This document shows positions 1 through 10,284 of a stretch of DNA of 64,000 nucleotides, piece by piece. Location: NCBI RefSeq assembly GCF_900105735.1, contig NZ_LT629793.1, forward strand, positions 310,001 to 374,000. The letters run 5' to 3'. Positions within the stretch are counted from its first letter, which is position 1. Each line of letters opens with the position of its first letter. The position numbers and the translations under genes are program-made. The notes under the pieces were generated by a model. It was not told the DNA's origin. It searched no databases and saw nothing but the letters and a program-made list of their open reading frames with translations. Source of the DNA: Pseudomonas yamanorum. GTDB lineage: Bacteria; Pseudomonadota; Gammaproteobacteria; Pseudomonadales; Pseudomonadaceae.

Positions 1-392
1 ATCAGCAAATGGCCACCTGGGCGCACACTGCTGGCGGCTTCGCGCAGCAAACCATGGGGCGACAGGCAGAAATCCAGGCCATGCTGCAACACCACCACGT
101 CGGCCGCATGCTCGCTCAACGGCCAGGCCTGTTCCTCGCACACAATCTCGACACCCGGCAACGGCGCGCCCAGGCGCACATTGCGTTGTACCTGGGGCGC
201 CGCCGGCGGGGTTTGTGCCGACGGGCCGTAATGCACCAGGTAGCCACCAAAGAACCGACCCAGCTCGTCTTCGAGCATGCGCCGTTCTTCTTCCAGTAAA
301 AATTGCCCGACAGGCCCGGACAGCCATTCACGGGCGGCACTGATCAGTGCCAGCCACTCGGGATCGGCCTGGGCGAACGCTTTATCAGTCAT
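1..392 (-). CDS. SAM-dependent methyltransferase, N-terminal part (3' end outside window)
   Basis: Reading the minus strand from the ATG at 392 gives an open frame to the window edge, starting [17 protein letters not shown]. The translated part ends in a stretch resembling a class I methyltransferase core: a [11 protein letters not shown] segment (strand 4 region) followed by [16 protein letters not shown], the usual 'after the acidic motif, R-PGG-L' region. A SAM-binding G-x-G motif is not visible in the portion present, so the substrate cannot be guessed. It is transcribed away from gloB with 65 bp between the two starts, an arrangement I recall from other Pseudomonas genomes. An upstream ATG at 397 is followed at once by a stop, which fixes 392 as the start. 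About 130 residues are present; the C-terminus is off the left edge. Confidence 0.75.
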   Translation of the reverse strand, partial: MTDKAFAQADPEWLALISAAREWLSGPVGQFLLEEERRMLEDELGRFFGGYLVHYGPSAQTPPAAPQVQRNVRLGAPLPGVEIVCEEQAWPLSEHAADVVVLQHGLDFCLSPHGLLREAASSVRPGGHLL

Positions 393-457
393 TGCATTCT
401 CCAACGCGCCAAGAAGCTCTAAGATGCACCAATGTGTTCAGCTTGGCGAATCAAAGA

Positions 458-1225
458 ATGATACAGATCAGTGCCCTGCCCGCCTTCACCGATAACTACA
501 TCTGGTTGTTACAGGATCAGCCGAACAAGCGCTGCGCGGTGGTCGATCCCGGTGATGCCGCGCCCGTGCTGGCCTGGCTCCAGCAGCATCCGGACTGGAC
601 CCTCAGCGATATCCTGGTGACTCACCATCACCACGATCATGTCGGCGGCGTCGAGCAACTGAAAAGTGTTTCAGGCGCCACGGTCTACGGCCCGGCGAAC
701 GAAAAAATCCCGGCGCGGGACGTCGCACTCCAGGACAACGACCGCATCAACGTGCTGGGCTGGGACTTCGAGGTGTTTGCCGTGCCCGGGCACACCCTCG
801 GCCATATCGCCTTTTATCACGAGGGCGTGCTGTTCTGTGGTGACACCCTCTTCGCCGCCGGTTGTGGCCGGCTGTTCGAAGGCACCCCGCAGCAAATGCA
901 CACCTCCCTGGAACGCCTGGCGGCACTGCCGGCCAACACGCTGGTGTACTGCACCCATGAATACACACAAAGTAACCTGAAGTTCGCCCAGGCCGTGGAA
1001 CCGCAAAACGCGGATATCGCCGAACGGGTGGAGAACGTGCGGCAACTGCGGGCGAACGGCGAAATCACATTGCCTTCAACCCTGGCCCTGGAAAAACTCA
1101 CTAACCCCTTTCTGCGGACCTCTGAAACATCCGTTAAAGAAAAAGCGGACGAACGGAATGGCCGGGATAACCAGGCCGGGAGTGAGGTATTTGCTAGCTT
1201 GAGGTCGTGGAAAGATACGTTCTAA
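458..1225 (+). CDS. gloB: Hydroxyacylglutathione hydrolase (glyoxalase II)
   Basis: This 255-residue enzyme hydrolyses S-D-lactoylglutathione to D-lactate and glutathione, the second step of methylglyoxal detoxification in the cytoplasm. The metallo-beta-lactamase metal motif [10 protein letters not shown] lies at residues 55-64. The other ligands are visible as GHTLGH (about 111-116), FCGDTLF with Asp129, and CTHEYT with His167. The C-terminal HAGH domain carries NPFLR and ends in SLRSWKDTF. Length is normal for the family. The frame stays open upstream to a GTG at 347, but that would run into the divergent methyltransferase; the ATG at 458 starts with the usual [14 protein letters not shown]. 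It heads the gloB - mltD - peptide importer order known from P. aeruginosa. Confidence 0.95.
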   Translation: MIQISALPAFTDNYIWLLQDQPNKRCAVVDPGDAAPVLAWLQQHPDWTLSDILVTHHHHDHVGGVEQLKSVSGATVYGPANEKIPARDVALQDNDRINVLGWDFEVFAVPGHTLGHIAFYHEGVLFCGDTLFAAGCGRLFEGTPQQMHTSLERLAALPANTLVYCTHEYTQSNLKFAQAVEPQNADIAERVENVRQLRANGEITLPSTLALEKLTNPFLRTSETSVKEKADERNGRDNQAGSEVFASLRSWKDTF

Positions 1226-1323
1226 GTGGAAGGATTCTGATACGTAATTTCTGAATGGTTGACCGGAACCAAAGCGCTTTCTAGAATCGCCCGACATTTT
1301 TGCCCGGAACTTACTTCCAGCCA

Positions 1324-2736
1324 ATGTCGTCATCTATTCGTAAAACCAACCATTCAGACGCATTGACCCGCCTGGCTCAAGCCGTGGCGGTGGCTGTGTC
1401 CGCTACTCTGGCGGGCTGCCAATCGACCAATTTTGCCGCACAATCCACCGTGCAACCCAAGCCAAACCTTACCGCCAAGATCAAGCAAAAACCCATTTGG
1501 CTATCAGAGAAGCCAAGCCCGGAAGTGCCCCAGGATGTCTGGGAACGCATGCGCCGGGGCTTTCAATTGCAGGACGGGTTAGGCGTCAACCCGCGCATTG
1601 AACAGCAACGATTGTGGTTTGCCAGCAACCCATCCTTCCTTGAGAACGCCGGCGAACGCGGCAGCCTCTACATTCATTACATCGTCGAACGCCTTGAAGA
1701 GCGCAACATGCCCCTGGAGCTGGCGCTGCTGCCAGTGATTGAAAGTGCCTACAACCCAATGGCCTATTCCCGCAGCGATGCGGTGGGCCTGTGGCAGTTC
1801 GTTCCCGCCACCGGGCGCTACTTCAACCTGCGCCAGACCCGCGCCTACGACGGCCGCCGCGACATCACCGCCTCCACCACCGCCGCCCTGGACTACCTGA
1901 CACGTCTGCATGACATGTTCAACGGTGACTGGCTGCTGGCGCTTGCGGCCTATAATGCGGGCGAAGGCACGGTCAGCCGAGCCATCGAGCGTAACGAGAA
2001 GCTCGGCTTGCCGACGGACTACTGGAACCTGCCACTGCCCCAGGAAACCAAGGACTACGTGCCCAAGTTCCTGGCGCTGTCCCAGGTGGTGCTGGCCCCC
2101 GAGGCGTACGGTGTCAACCTGAACCCGATTGCCAACACGCCCTACTTTGAAGTGGTAGAAATCAAAACCAGCATGGACCTGTCACGGGTCGCCGCGCTGG
2201 CCGAGATCGACGAAGACGAACTGTTCCAGCTCAACCCGGCCTTGAAGCAGCGCACCACCCTGGACGGCCCGCAGCATTTGCTGGTGCCGACTTCCAAGGC
2301 GCAGTTGCTGGCCAGCAGCCTTTCGGCGATGAAGCCCGAAGAATTGCTGAGCATGCGTCCGAAAAAGCCGGTGTTCGACGACGTTGAGCACAAGGCCATT
2401 GCCGGTCGCACCCGCAACTACAAGGTGCGCAGTGGCGACAACCTGACGTTGATTGCCAAGGCCAACAAAGTCGATGTGCATGACCTGCAGCGCTGGAACA
2501 AGCTCAATGGCCAGGCGCTCAAGGTTGGCCAGACCCTGGTGATGCAGGACACCCGCAAGCTGGTGGCCAAGGCAGACAGCAAGAAGCCGGTGCAATACAA
2601 GGTCAAGAAAGGCGACTCGCTGTACATCGTTGCAAAGCGCTTCAACGTCGAGATGCAACATCTCAAGCGCTGGAACCCGCGCACTGGCCAGGCGTTGAAG
2701 CCGGGCCAGATGTTGGTGGTTTCCGGACCGAGGTAA
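1324..2736 (+). CDS. mltD: Membrane-bound lytic murein transglycosylase D
   Basis: A 470-residue lipoprotein that cleaves the MurNAc-GlcNAc bond of peptidoglycan in the periplasm. The N-terminal signal ends in a lipobox (TLAGC, Cys at about 32). The SLT domain follows at about 125-235 with the catalytic glutamate in PVIESAYNP (Glu140), then GLWQFVPATGRYF and AAYNAGEGTV. Two LysM peptidoglycan-binding repeats occupy about 364-410 and 423-468, each with the pattern Y-K-V-x-x-G-D-x-L near its start. A TTG at 1300 is in frame, but the ATG at 1324 places the signal peptide correctly. A strong hairpin terminator follows at 2748-2775, separating it from the peptide transporter. Confidence 0.95.
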   Translation: MSSSIRKTNHSDALTRLAQAVAVAVSATLAGCQSTNFAAQSTVQPKPNLTAKIKQKPIWLSEKPSPEVPQDVWERMRRGFQLQDGLGVNPRIEQQRLWFASNPSFLENAGERGSLYIHYIVERLEERNMPLELALLPVIESAYNPMAYSRSDAVGLWQFVPATGRYFNLRQTRAYDGRRDITASTTAALDYLTRLHDMFNGDWLLALAAYNAGEGTVSRAIERNEKLGLPTDYWNLPLPQETKDYVPKFLALSQVVLAPEAYGVNLNPIANTPYFEVVEIKTSMDLSRVAALAEIDEDELFQLNPALKQRTTLDGPQHLLVPTSKAQLLASSLSAMKPEELLSMRPKKPVFDDVEHKAIAGRTRNYKVRSGDNLTLIAKANKVDVHDLQRWNKLNGQALKVGQTLVMQDTRKLVAKADSKKPVQYKVKKGDSLYIVAKRFNVEMQHLKRWNPRTGQALKPGQMLVVSGPR

Positions 2737-2747
2737 GCAGCAAACAC

Positions 2748-2782
2748 AAGGGGGAACTGGCAACAGTTCCCCCTTTGTTCTT
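2748..2782 (+). terminator. Intrinsic terminator after mltD
   Basis: A perfect 12-bp stem (2748-2759 pairing with 2764-2775) around a 4-base loop is followed by a short T-rich run. It lies directly after the mltD stop codon. Confidence 0.85.
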
Positions 2783-2904
2783 CACCCCGCCAACCCACAC
2801 CCAAGCCTGTAGTCTCCCTCCTGCGGCGCCAGCCTTTTTCCAATCGGAACAAGCTGTTACTGTACGGCTCATAAAGCCCAAGCCGCCTGGATCGGATCTC
2901 TGAC

Positions 2905-4734
2905 TTGAAGCGTCCCCTCCTTCTACTAATAAGTCTGGCCTTGAGCTTTTCCGCGAACGCGACCATCACCGAGAGCCACGGTTATGCGCAGTTCGGCACG
3001 CTCAAGTACCCGGCCAAATTCACCCACTTCGACTGGGTAAACCCCGCAGCGCCCAAGGGCGGCACTTTGCGGGTCATGGCCTTTGGCACGTTCGACACCC
3101 TCAACCCTTACACCCTCAAGGGTTCCAGCCCGGTCTCTACCGCCAACTTCCTGCAATACGGGGTCAACGAGCTGAATGAGCCGTTGATGGTCGGTACGGG
3201 CCAGTACGCCCCTTCCGGCGATGAACCGACTTCCAGCTACGGCCTGATTGCCCAATCGGTGGAGTACAGCGAGGACCGCAGCTGGGTGGTGTTCAACCTG
3301 CGCCCCGAAGCGCGCTTCCACGATGGCAAGCCGATCACGGCCTACGACGTGGCGTTTTCCTATCGCACGCTGCTGACCGAAGGCCACCCGCAATACCGCA
3401 CCAACCTGCAGGAAGTGGCCCGGGTCGACATTCTTAACCGGCACCGCATTCGCTTCGTGTTCAAGCGCGCCGGCAACCCGTTACTGATCCTGCGTCTGGG
3501 CGAGCTGCCAGTATTGCCCCAGCACTACTGGAAAAACCGTGACTTCAAGGCCACCACCTTCGAGCCCCCACTGGGCAGCGGACCTTACCGCATCACAAAG
3601 GTCTCGCCGGGACGGCAACTGGTGTTCGAACGGGTCAAGGATTACTGGGGCAAGGACCTGCCGGTCAACCGTGGTTTCTATAACTACGACAAGGTCGAGG
3701 TGGAGTTCTACCGCGACAGCGACGTGGCCTTCGAAGCCTTCAAGGCCGGCGAGTTCGATATCTATATCGAGCACCAGGCGAAGAACTGGGCCAACGGCTA
3801 CAACTTCCCGGCGGTCAACCGGGGTGATGTGATCAAGGCGCAGATCGCCCACCAGATCCCGACCCAGAGCCAGGGCCTGTTCATGAACAGCCGGCGCCCG
3901 GCCTTCAGCCAGGCCAAGGTGCGTGAAGCCCTGGGCTTGATGTTCGATTTCGAGTGGACCAACCGCACCCTGTTCAGCGGCGCCTATAAACGCACCCTCA
4001 GCTATTACCCCAACAGCGAATTCTCTGCCACCGGCGTGCCCACCGGCCATGAGTGGCTGATGCTCTCACCCTATCGCGACCAACTGCCCGCCAACCTGTT
4101 TACCCAGGCCTTCAGCCTGCCCCAGACCGACGGGCGCGGCATCCCCCGAGACACCATGCGCCGCGCCCTCGCCTTGCTTGCCGAAGCGGGCTGGAAGCTG
4201 TCAGGGCAACGGTTGCTTAACAGTGACGGGCAGCCCCTGCGCCTGGAAATCCTGCTGGTGAATCCGAACCTGGAGCGCATCCTGCAACCCTATGTCGAAA
4301 ACCTGACAAGCATCGGCGTCGATGCCCGCTTGCGCACGGTAGACCGCGCACAGTACAAACAACGCCTCGATCAGTTCGACTTCGACATGATTCTGATGAC
4401 CCTCAACCAGACCCTCAGCCCCGGCCTTGAGCAGTGGCAGTACTTCCACTCCAGCCAGGTGGGGATCAAGGGCAGCAAGAATTACGCAGGCATCGCCAAC
4501 CCAGTGGTCGACCATCTGCTGGAACAACTGCTGGCGGCGCAAACCCGCGAAGAACAATTGGCAGCCGGGCGAGCGCTCGACCGCGTCCTGCTGTGGCAGC
4601 ACTACAGTATTCCCAACTGGTACCTCAACTATCATCGCCTGGCGTACCGCAACCGGTTCGCCTTCGTCACCACGCCGCCCTACAGCCTGGGCCTGAGCGC
4701 ATGGTGGCTGAAAGCTTCGGAGAAAGCCCAATGA
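2905..4734 (+). CDS. nppA1: Peptide ABC transporter, substrate-binding protein 1 (NppA1/YejA type)
   Basis: A 609-residue periplasmic binding protein of the SBP_bac_5 family (DppA/OppA/YejA). The N-terminal signal MKRPLLLLISLALSFSANA needs the TTG start at 2905, because no in-frame ATG lies early enough; the Shine-Dalgarno is weak. The family hallmark AAPKGGTLRV follows the mature N-terminus, then [17 protein letters not shown] and DYWGKDLPVNRG. The next gene is a second binding protein of the same family, overlapping by ATGA. The order gloB-mltD-SBP-SBP-permease-permease-ATPase matches P. aeruginosa NppA1A2BCD, reported to import peptidyl nucleoside antibiotics, and the E. coli Yej microcin C importer. 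The natural substrate in this organism is not evident. Confidence 0.88.
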   Translation: MKRPLLLLISLALSFSANATITESHGYAQFGTLKYPAKFTHFDWVNPAAPKGGTLRVMAFGTFDTLNPYTLKGSSPVSTANFLQYGVNELNEPLMVGTGQYAPSGDEPTSSYGLIAQSVEYSEDRSWVVFNLRPEARFHDGKPITAYDVAFSYRTLLTEGHPQYRTNLQEVARVDILNRHRIRFVFKRAGNPLLILRLGELPVLPQHYWKNRDFKATTFEPPLGSGPYRITKVSPGRQLVFERVKDYWGKDLPVNRGFYNYDKVEVEFYRDSDVAFEAFKAGEFDIYIEHQAKNWANGYNFPAVNRGDVIKAQIAHQIPTQSQGLFMNSRRPAFSQAKVREALGLMFDFEWTNRTLFSGAYKRTLSYYPNSEFSATGVPTGHEWLMLSPYRDQLPANLFTQAFSLPQTDGRGIPRDTMRRALALLAEAGWKLSGQRLLNSDGQPLRLEILLVNPNLERILQPYVENLTSIGVDARLRTVDRAQYKQRLDQFDFDMILMTLNQTLSPGLEQWQYFHSSQVGIKGSKNYAGIANPVVDHLLEQLLAAQTREEQLAAGRALDRVLLWQHYSIPNWYLNYHRLAYRNRFAFVTTPPYSLGLSAWWLKASEKAQ

Positions 4735-6569
4735 TGCCTTTGCGTACTGCGATCCTTGGCAGCCTGTTGTTGTGCGGCGCGGCCAATGCGGCCCCACAAC
4801 ATGCCCTGACCCTCTATAACGAACCACCCAAGTACCCCGCCGACTTCAAGCATGTCGACTATGTAAATCCCGACGCACCCAAGGGCGGTACCTTTCGCGA
4901 ATCCAGCATGGGCGGCTTCGACAGCCTCAACCCGTTCATCAGCAAGGGCGTGCCGGCAGACAATATCGGGCTGATCTACGACACCCTTGCCCAGCAAAGC
5001 CTGGACGAACCCATCACCGAATACGGCCTGGTGGCCGGCAAGATCGAAAAGGCCCCGGACAACAGCTGGGTACGCTTCTACATTCGCCCCGAAGCGCGCT
5101 TTCACGACGGCCACCCGATCCGTGCCGAAGACGTGGTGTTCAGCTTCCAGACGCTGATGAAGGACGGCTCGCCGATCTACAAGACCTACTACGCCGACGT
5201 CGACGAAGTGGTCGCCGAGGACCCGCTGCGGGTGCTGTTCAAGTTCAAGCGCACCAACAACCGCGAACTGCCGCTGATCCTTGGGCAACTGACCGTGTTG
5301 CCCAAGCATTACTGGGAGGGCCGCGACTTCTCCAAGGGCAACCTGGAGATTCCGTTGGGCAGCGGCCCGTATAAGGTGGCGGAGGTCAAGGCCGGGCGTT
5401 CGGTCCGCTACGAGCGGGTCAAGGACTACTGGGCCAAAGACCTGCCGATCAACAAGGGCTTCTACAACTTCGATTACCGCGTCACCGACTACTACCGCGA
5501 CAACACCGTGGCCCTCGAAGCCCTCAAGGCAGGGCAATTCGATTACTGGCTGGAAATCAGTGCGAAAAACTGGGCCAACGCCTACAACACCCCCGCCGTT
5601 GCCCAGGGCCGCCTGATCAAGGAAGAAATTCCCAACGGCAACCCTACCGGGATGCAGGGCTTCGTGTTCAACACCCGCAAGCCGATGTTCCAGGACGTGC
5701 GGGTGCGCAAGGCCATCAGCCTGTTGCTGGACTTTGAATGGAGCAACAAACAGCTGTTCAATGGCGCCTACACCCGTAGCCGCAGCTATTTCGAAAACTC
5801 CGAGATGGCCGCCACCGGCCTGCCCGGCCCGGATGAACTGGCGATTCTTGAACCGCTGCGGGACAAGATCCCGCCCCAGGTATTCACCGAAGCCTTCGAG
5901 CCGTCGAAGACCGACGCCAGCGGTATGATCCGCACCCAGCAGCGCGAGGCCTATCAGTTGCTGCAAGAGGCCGGTTGGAAGATCGTCGACGACAAGATGG
6001 TCGACAGCACCGGCAAACCGGTGACCATCGAGTTCCTGCTGGCCCAGACCGAGTTCGAACGCATCCTGTTGCCGTTCAAGCGCAACCTGGCAGACCTGGG
6101 GATCGACCTGGTGATCCGCCGGGTCGACATCTCGCAGTACATCAACCGCATCCGCTCCCGGGATTTCGACATGGTGGTGGGCAGTTTCCCGCAGTCCTCT
6201 TCGCCAGGTAACGAGCAGCGTGAGTACTGGAAGTCATCCAGCGCCGACAAGCCCGGCAGCCGCAACTACATCGGCCTGAAAGACCCGGCCATCGACCAAC
6301 TGGTGGAAGAACTCATCGACTCCGACTCGCGCAAGAGCCTGGTGGCCCACGCCAAGGCACTCGACCGCGTGCTGCAGTTCGGCTACTACGTGATCCCCAA
6401 CTGGCACATCAAGACCTTCCGCGTGGCGTATTGGGACCACCTCGGCCATCCGAAGGTCTCACCACGGTATGACGTCGGCACCGCCACCTGGTGGAGCAAA
6501 CCCGACGCGAAACCTGCGATAACCGTGGACACCAACCAGAGCGCCGATCCGGCGAGCGGGGGCGACTGA
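4731..6569 (+). CDS. nppA2: Peptide ABC transporter, substrate-binding protein 2 (NppA2/YejA type)
   Basis: A 612-residue paralogue of the preceding gene, with signal peptide [20 protein letters not shown] and the same landmarks: [27 protein letters not shown] and [14 protein letters not shown]. The ATG at 4731 overlaps the stop of nppA1 (ATGA), implying translational coupling; a second ATG at 4734 is also possible. Two tandem binding proteins feeding one membrane complex suggest two ligand ranges. The stop is followed one base later by the permease start. Confidence 0.9.
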   Translation: MMPLRTAILGSLLLCGAANAAPQHALTLYNEPPKYPADFKHVDYVNPDAPKGGTFRESSMGGFDSLNPFISKGVPADNIGLIYDTLAQQSLDEPITEYGLVAGKIEKAPDNSWVRFYIRPEARFHDGHPIRAEDVVFSFQTLMKDGSPIYKTYYADVDEVVAEDPLRVLFKFKRTNNRELPLILGQLTVLPKHYWEGRDFSKGNLEIPLGSGPYKVAEVKAGRSVRYERVKDYWAKDLPINKGFYNFDYRVTDYYRDNTVALEALKAGQFDYWLEISAKNWANAYNTPAVAQGRLIKEEIPNGNPTGMQGFVFNTRKPMFQDVRVRKAISLLLDFEWSNKQLFNGAYTRSRSYFENSEMAATGLPGPDELAILEPLRDKIPPQVFTEAFEPSKTDASGMIRTQQREAYQLLQEAGWKIVDDKMVDSTGKPVTIEFLLAQTEFERILLPFKRNLADLGIDLVIRRVDISQYINRIRSRDFDMVVGSFPQSSSPGNEQREYWKSSSADKPGSRNYIGLKDPAIDQLVEELIDSDSRKSLVAHAKALDRVLQFGYYVIPNWHIKTFRVAYWDHLGHPKVSPRYDVGTATWWSKPDAKPAITVDTNQSADPASGGD

Positions 6570-6570
6570 G

Positions 6571-7644
6571 ATGCTGGCCTATATTGTTCGTCGACTGCTG
6601 CTGATCATCCCGACGCTGTTCGGCATTTTGCTGATCAACTTTGTGATCATCCAGGCTGCGCCCGGTGGCCCGGTGGAGCAGATGATCGCCAAGCTCGAAG
6701 GCTTTGAAGGCGCCACCAGCCGGATTGCCGGTGGCGGTGCCGAAGTCTCGGTGGCCGGCTCCAGCTATCGCGGCGCCCAGGGCCTGGACCCGGCGCTGGT
6801 GAAGGAAATCGAGAAGATGTACGGCTTCGACAAGTCGGCGCCGGAACGCTTGTGGATCATGGTCAAGAACTACGCCCGGCTGGATTTTGGCGACAGCTTC
6901 TTCCGCGACGCCAAGGTCATCGACCTGATCAAGGAAAAGATGCCGGTGTCCATCTCACTCGGGTTGTGGAGCACCCTGATCATGTACCTGGTGTCGATAC
7001 CCCTGGGGATCGCCAAGGCTACGCGGCACGGCAGCCACTTTGACGTGTGGACCAGCTCGGCGATCATCGTCGGCTATGCGATCCCGGCGTTCCTGTTTGC
7101 GATCCTGCTGATCGTGGTGTTCGCCGGCGGCAGTTACTTCGACTGGTTTCCGTTACGCGGGCTCACGTCCAACAACTTTGATGAATTGAGCTGGGGCGGC
7201 AAGATCCTCGATTACTTCTGGCACCTCGCCCTGCCCGTGACGGCTTTGGTGATCGGCAACTTCGCGACCATGACCCTGCTCACCAAAAACAGCTTTCTGG
7301 ACGAGATCAACAAACAGTACGTGGTCACCGCCAAGGCCAAGGGCCTGACCAATCACCGCGTGCTCTACGGCCACGTGTTTCGCAACGCGATGCTGCTGGT
7401 GATCGCTGGCTTCCCGTCGGCCTTTATCGGCATCTTCTTTACCGGCTCGTTGCTGGTGGAGGTGATCTTCTCCCTCGACGGCCTGGGCCTGATGAGCTTT
7501 GAGGCAGCGATCAACCGCGACTATCCGGTGGTGTTTGGCACGCTGTTTATCTTCACCCTGCTGGGGCTGGTGGTGAAACTGATCGGTGACCTCACCTACA
7601 CCCTGGTCGATCCGCGTATCGACTTCGCCAGCCGGGAGCATTGA
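6571..7644 (+). CDS. nppB: Peptide ABC transporter permease (NppB/YejB type)
   Basis: A 357-residue inner-membrane permease of the DppB/OppB family. The N-terminus [20 protein letters not shown] is the typical first helix, followed by a periplasmic segment carrying a YejB-like insertion rich in Gly/Ala (about 45-75). The EAA cytoplasmic loop that docks the ATPase is visible as [20 protein letters not shown]. The C-terminus reads [17 protein letters not shown], where DPRI is a family signature. The gene starts one base after nppA2 and stops one base before nppC, so all are in one operon. Confidence 0.93.
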   Translation: MLAYIVRRLLLIIPTLFGILLINFVIIQAAPGGPVEQMIAKLEGFEGATSRIAGGGAEVSVAGSSYRGAQGLDPALVKEIEKMYGFDKSAPERLWIMVKNYARLDFGDSFFRDAKVIDLIKEKMPVSISLGLWSTLIMYLVSIPLGIAKATRHGSHFDVWTSSAIIVGYAIPAFLFAILLIVVFAGGSYFDWFPLRGLTSNNFDELSWGGKILDYFWHLALPVTALVIGNFATMTLLTKNSFLDEINKQYVVTAKAKGLTNHRVLYGHVFRNAMLLVIAGFPSAFIGIFFTGSLLVEVIFSLDGLGLMSFEAAINRDYPVVFGTLFIFTLLGLVVKLIGDLTYTLVDPRIDFASREH

Positions 7645-7645
7645 G

Positions 7646-8665
7646 ATGAATCTATCCCCCCTCAATCTTCGTCGGTTCGAGCGTTTCAAGGCCAACAAGC
7701 GTGGCTGGTGGTCGCTATGGCTGTTCCTGATCCTGTTCGGCCTGAGCCTGGGTGCCGAGCTGATCGCCAACGACAAGCCGCTGGCGGTGCATTACGACGG
7801 CGACTGGTATTTCCCGGCGCTCAAGCGCTATCCCGAGACCACCTTCGGCGGCGAATTCCCGCTGGAAGCCAACTACAAGAGCCCGTATATCCAGGAGCTG
7901 CTCAAAGCCAAGGATGCCTGGACGTTGTGGGCGCCGATCCCGTTCAGCTACCAGAGCATCAACTACGACCTGAAAGTCCCGGCGCCCGCGCCGCCGTCAC
8001 GGGACAACCTGCTGGGCACCGATGACCAGGGCCGCGATGTACTGGCACGGGTGATCTACGGGTTCAGGATTTCCGTGCTGTTTGCCCTGACGTTGACCGT
8101 ACTCAGTTCGATCATCGGCGTGATCGCCGGGGCCTTGCAGGGTTTCTACGGTGGCTGGGTCGACCTGGCCGGGCAGCGCTTCCTGGAGATCTGGTCGGGC
8201 TTGCCGGTGCTGTATTTGCTGATCATCCTCGCCAGTTTCGTGCAGCCCAATTTCTGGTGGCTGCTGGGGATCATGCTGCTGTTTTCCTGGATGAGCCTGG
8301 TGGACGTGGTGCGCGCCGAATTCCTGCGCGGGCGTAATCTGGAATACGTGCGGGCGGCGCGGGCGCTGGGGATGCAGAACGGCGCGATCATGTTCCGCCA
8401 TATCCTGCCCAACGCCATGGTCTCCACCATGACCTTCATGCCGTTCATCCTGACCGGCGCCATCGGCACCCTCACCGCCCTGGACTTCCTGGGCTTTGGC
8501 CTGCCGGCCGGCTCGCCGTCCCTGGGTGAGCTGGTGGCCCAGGGCAAATCCAACCTGCAGGCGCCGTGGCTGGGCATGAGTGCGTTTGCCGTGCTGGCGA
8601 TCATGTTGAGTTTGCTGGTGTTTATCGGCGAGTCCGCTCGCGATGCCTTCGACCCGAGGAAATGA
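7646..8665 (+). CDS. nppC: Peptide ABC transporter permease (NppC/YejE type)
   Basis: A 339-residue second permease of the DppC/OppC family. Visible landmarks are the first helix (WSLWLFLILFGLSLGAELIA), the LLGTDDQGRDVLARVIYGFR motif shared by this family, and the EAA loop YVRAARALGMQNGAIMFRHI. The C-terminus ends in GESARDAFDPRK, the usual DAFDPR tail. The ATG at 7646 lies one base past the nppB stop; the frame extends further upstream inside nppB, but the later ATG gives the expected cytoplasmic N-terminus. Confidence 0.93.
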   Translation: MNLSPLNLRRFERFKANKRGWWSLWLFLILFGLSLGAELIANDKPLAVHYDGDWYFPALKRYPETTFGGEFPLEANYKSPYIQELLKAKDAWTLWAPIPFSYQSINYDLKVPAPAPPSRDNLLGTDDQGRDVLARVIYGFRISVLFALTLTVLSSIIGVIAGALQGFYGGWVDLAGQRFLEIWSGLPVLYLLIILASFVQPNFWWLLGIMLLFSWMSLVDVVRAEFLRGRNLEYVRAARALGMQNGAIMFRHILPNAMVSTMTFMPFILTGAIGTLTALDFLGFGLPAGSPSLGELVAQGKSNLQAPWLGMSAFAVLAIMLSLLVFIGESARDAFDPRK

Positions 8666-8666
8666 G

Positions 8667-10271
8667 ATGAATCAGGACAATCTGATCGAAGTCCGCGACC
8701 TCTCCGTCGAGTTCGTCGTAGGCAACACCCACCAGCGTGTGGTGAACAACGTCAGCTTCGATATCAAGCGCGGCGAAACCCTGGCGCTGGTGGGCGAAAG
8801 CGGCTCGGGCAAGTCGGTCACGGCGCACTCGATCCTGCGCCTGCTGCCCTACCCGCTGGCACGACACCCGTCGGGGACGATCCAGTACGCCAACCACGAT
8901 TTGCTGACCCTGAAAGAAAAGACCATCCGGCATATCCGCGGCAACCGGATTGCGATGATCTTCCAGGAGCCGATGACCTCGCTGAACCCGCTGCACTCCA
9001 TCGAGAAGCAGATCAACGAAGTGCTCGGCCTGCATAAGGGCTTGACCGGCAAGGTCGCCACCAAACGCACCCTGGAGCTGCTGGAACTCGTAGGCATCCC
9101 CGAGCCCCACAAGCGTCTCAAGGCCCTGCCCCACGAGCTGTCCGGCGGCCAGCGCCAGCGGGTGATGATCGCCATGGCCCTGGCCAATGAGCCGGAGCTG
9201 CTGATTGCCGACGAACCGACCACGGCGCTCGACGTCACCGTACAGTTGAAGATCCTGGAGCTGCTCAAAGAGTTGCAGGCGCGCCTGGGCATGGCCTTGC
9301 TGTTGATCAGTCATGACCTGAACCTGGTCAGGCGCATTGCCCACCGGGTATGTGTGATGCAAAAAGGCTGCATCGTCGAACAGGCCGAATGCGAAACCCT
9401 GTTCCAGTCGCCGCAGCATCCGTACACCCAGGAGCTGCTGGCAGCCGAGCCCAGCGGCGGCCCTGCCACCAATGAAATTGGCCCTCCGCTGCTCGAAGTC
9501 GACGACCTGAAGGTCTGGTTCCCGATCAAAAAAGGCTTCCTGCGCAATACCGTCGATTACGTCAAGGCAGTGGACGGCATCAACTTCAGCCTGCCCCAGG
9601 GCCAGACCCTTGGCATCGTCGGTGAAAGTGGTTCGGGCAAGTCCACTTTAGGCCTGGCGATTTTGCGGCTGATTGCGAGCAAGGGTGGCATTCGCTTCGA
9701 AGGTCATCAGATGGACAAACTCAGCCAGCAGCAGGTGCGCCCGCTGCGCCGGGAAATGCAGGTGGTGTTCCAGGACCCGTTTGGCAGCCTGAGCCCGCGC
9801 ATGTGCGTGAGCGAAATCGTCGGCGAAGGCCTGCGCATCCACAAGATGGGGACTGCCGCCGAGCAGGAAGCGGCGATTATCGCCGCGCTCAAGGAAGTAG
9901 GCCTGGACCCGGAAACCCGCAATCGCTACCCCCACGAGTTTTCCGGCGGCCAACGCCAGCGCATCGCTATTGCCCGCGCGTTGGTGCTCAAGCCACGTCT
10001 GATTTTGCTGGATGAACCGACCTCGGCCCTCGACCGGACCGTGCAACGCCAGGTGGTGGAACTGCTGCGCAACCTGCAGGCCAAGTACAACCTGACCTAC
10101 CTGTTCATCAGCCACGACCTCGCCGTGGTCAAGGCCTTGAGTCACCAGTTGATGGTGGTCAAGCACGGGCAGGCGGTGGAGCAAGGGGATGCACCTGCGA
10201 TCTTCGCCAACCCCCAGCATGCCTACACCCGGCAACTGCTCGAGGCAGCGTTCCTGGTGCCCGGCCCCTAG
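8667..10271 (+). CDS. nppD: Peptide ABC transporter, fused double ATPase (NppD/YejF type)
   Basis: A 534-residue protein with two ABC domains in one chain, equivalent to a DppD-DppF fusion. Domain 1 (about 1-265) has Walker A GESGSGKS at 43-50, signature LSGGQRQRV and Walker B LLIADEPTT. Domain 2 (about 275-530) has a second GESGSGKST, signature FSGGQRQRI and LILLDEPTS. The dipeptide/oligopeptide family tail is visible as HPYTQELLAAEPSG and HAYTRQLLEAAF. It hydrolyses ATP to drive uptake through NppBC. The start ATG at 8667 follows the nppC stop by one base. It is the last gene of the operon, and a large palindrome follows. Confidence 0.93.
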   Translation: MNQDNLIEVRDLSVEFVVGNTHQRVVNNVSFDIKRGETLALVGESGSGKSVTAHSILRLLPYPLARHPSGTIQYANHDLLTLKEKTIRHIRGNRIAMIFQEPMTSLNPLHSIEKQINEVLGLHKGLTGKVATKRTLELLELVGIPEPHKRLKALPHELSGGQRQRVMIAMALANEPELLIADEPTTALDVTVQLKILELLKELQARLGMALLLISHDLNLVRRIAHRVCVMQKGCIVEQAECETLFQSPQHPYTQELLAAEPSGGPATNEIGPPLLEVDDLKVWFPIKKGFLRNTVDYVKAVDGINFSLPQGQTLGIVGESGSGKSTLGLAILRLIASKGGIRFEGHQMDKLSQQQVRPLRREMQVVFQDPFGSLSPRMCVSEIVGEGLRIHKMGTAAEQEAAIIAALKEVGLDPETRNRYPHEFSGGQRQRIAIARALVLKPRLILLDEPTSALDRTVQRQVVELLRNLQAKYNLTYLFISHDLAVVKALSHQLMVVKHGQAVEQGDAPAIFANPQHAYTRQLLEAAFLVPGP

Positions 10272-10284
10272 CAGTAGAACCACC

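Noticed and set aside
4680..5966. 428-codon minus-strand frame opposite nppA2
   Set aside because: Shadow of the binding-protein gene; low-complexity translation with no recognisable fold.
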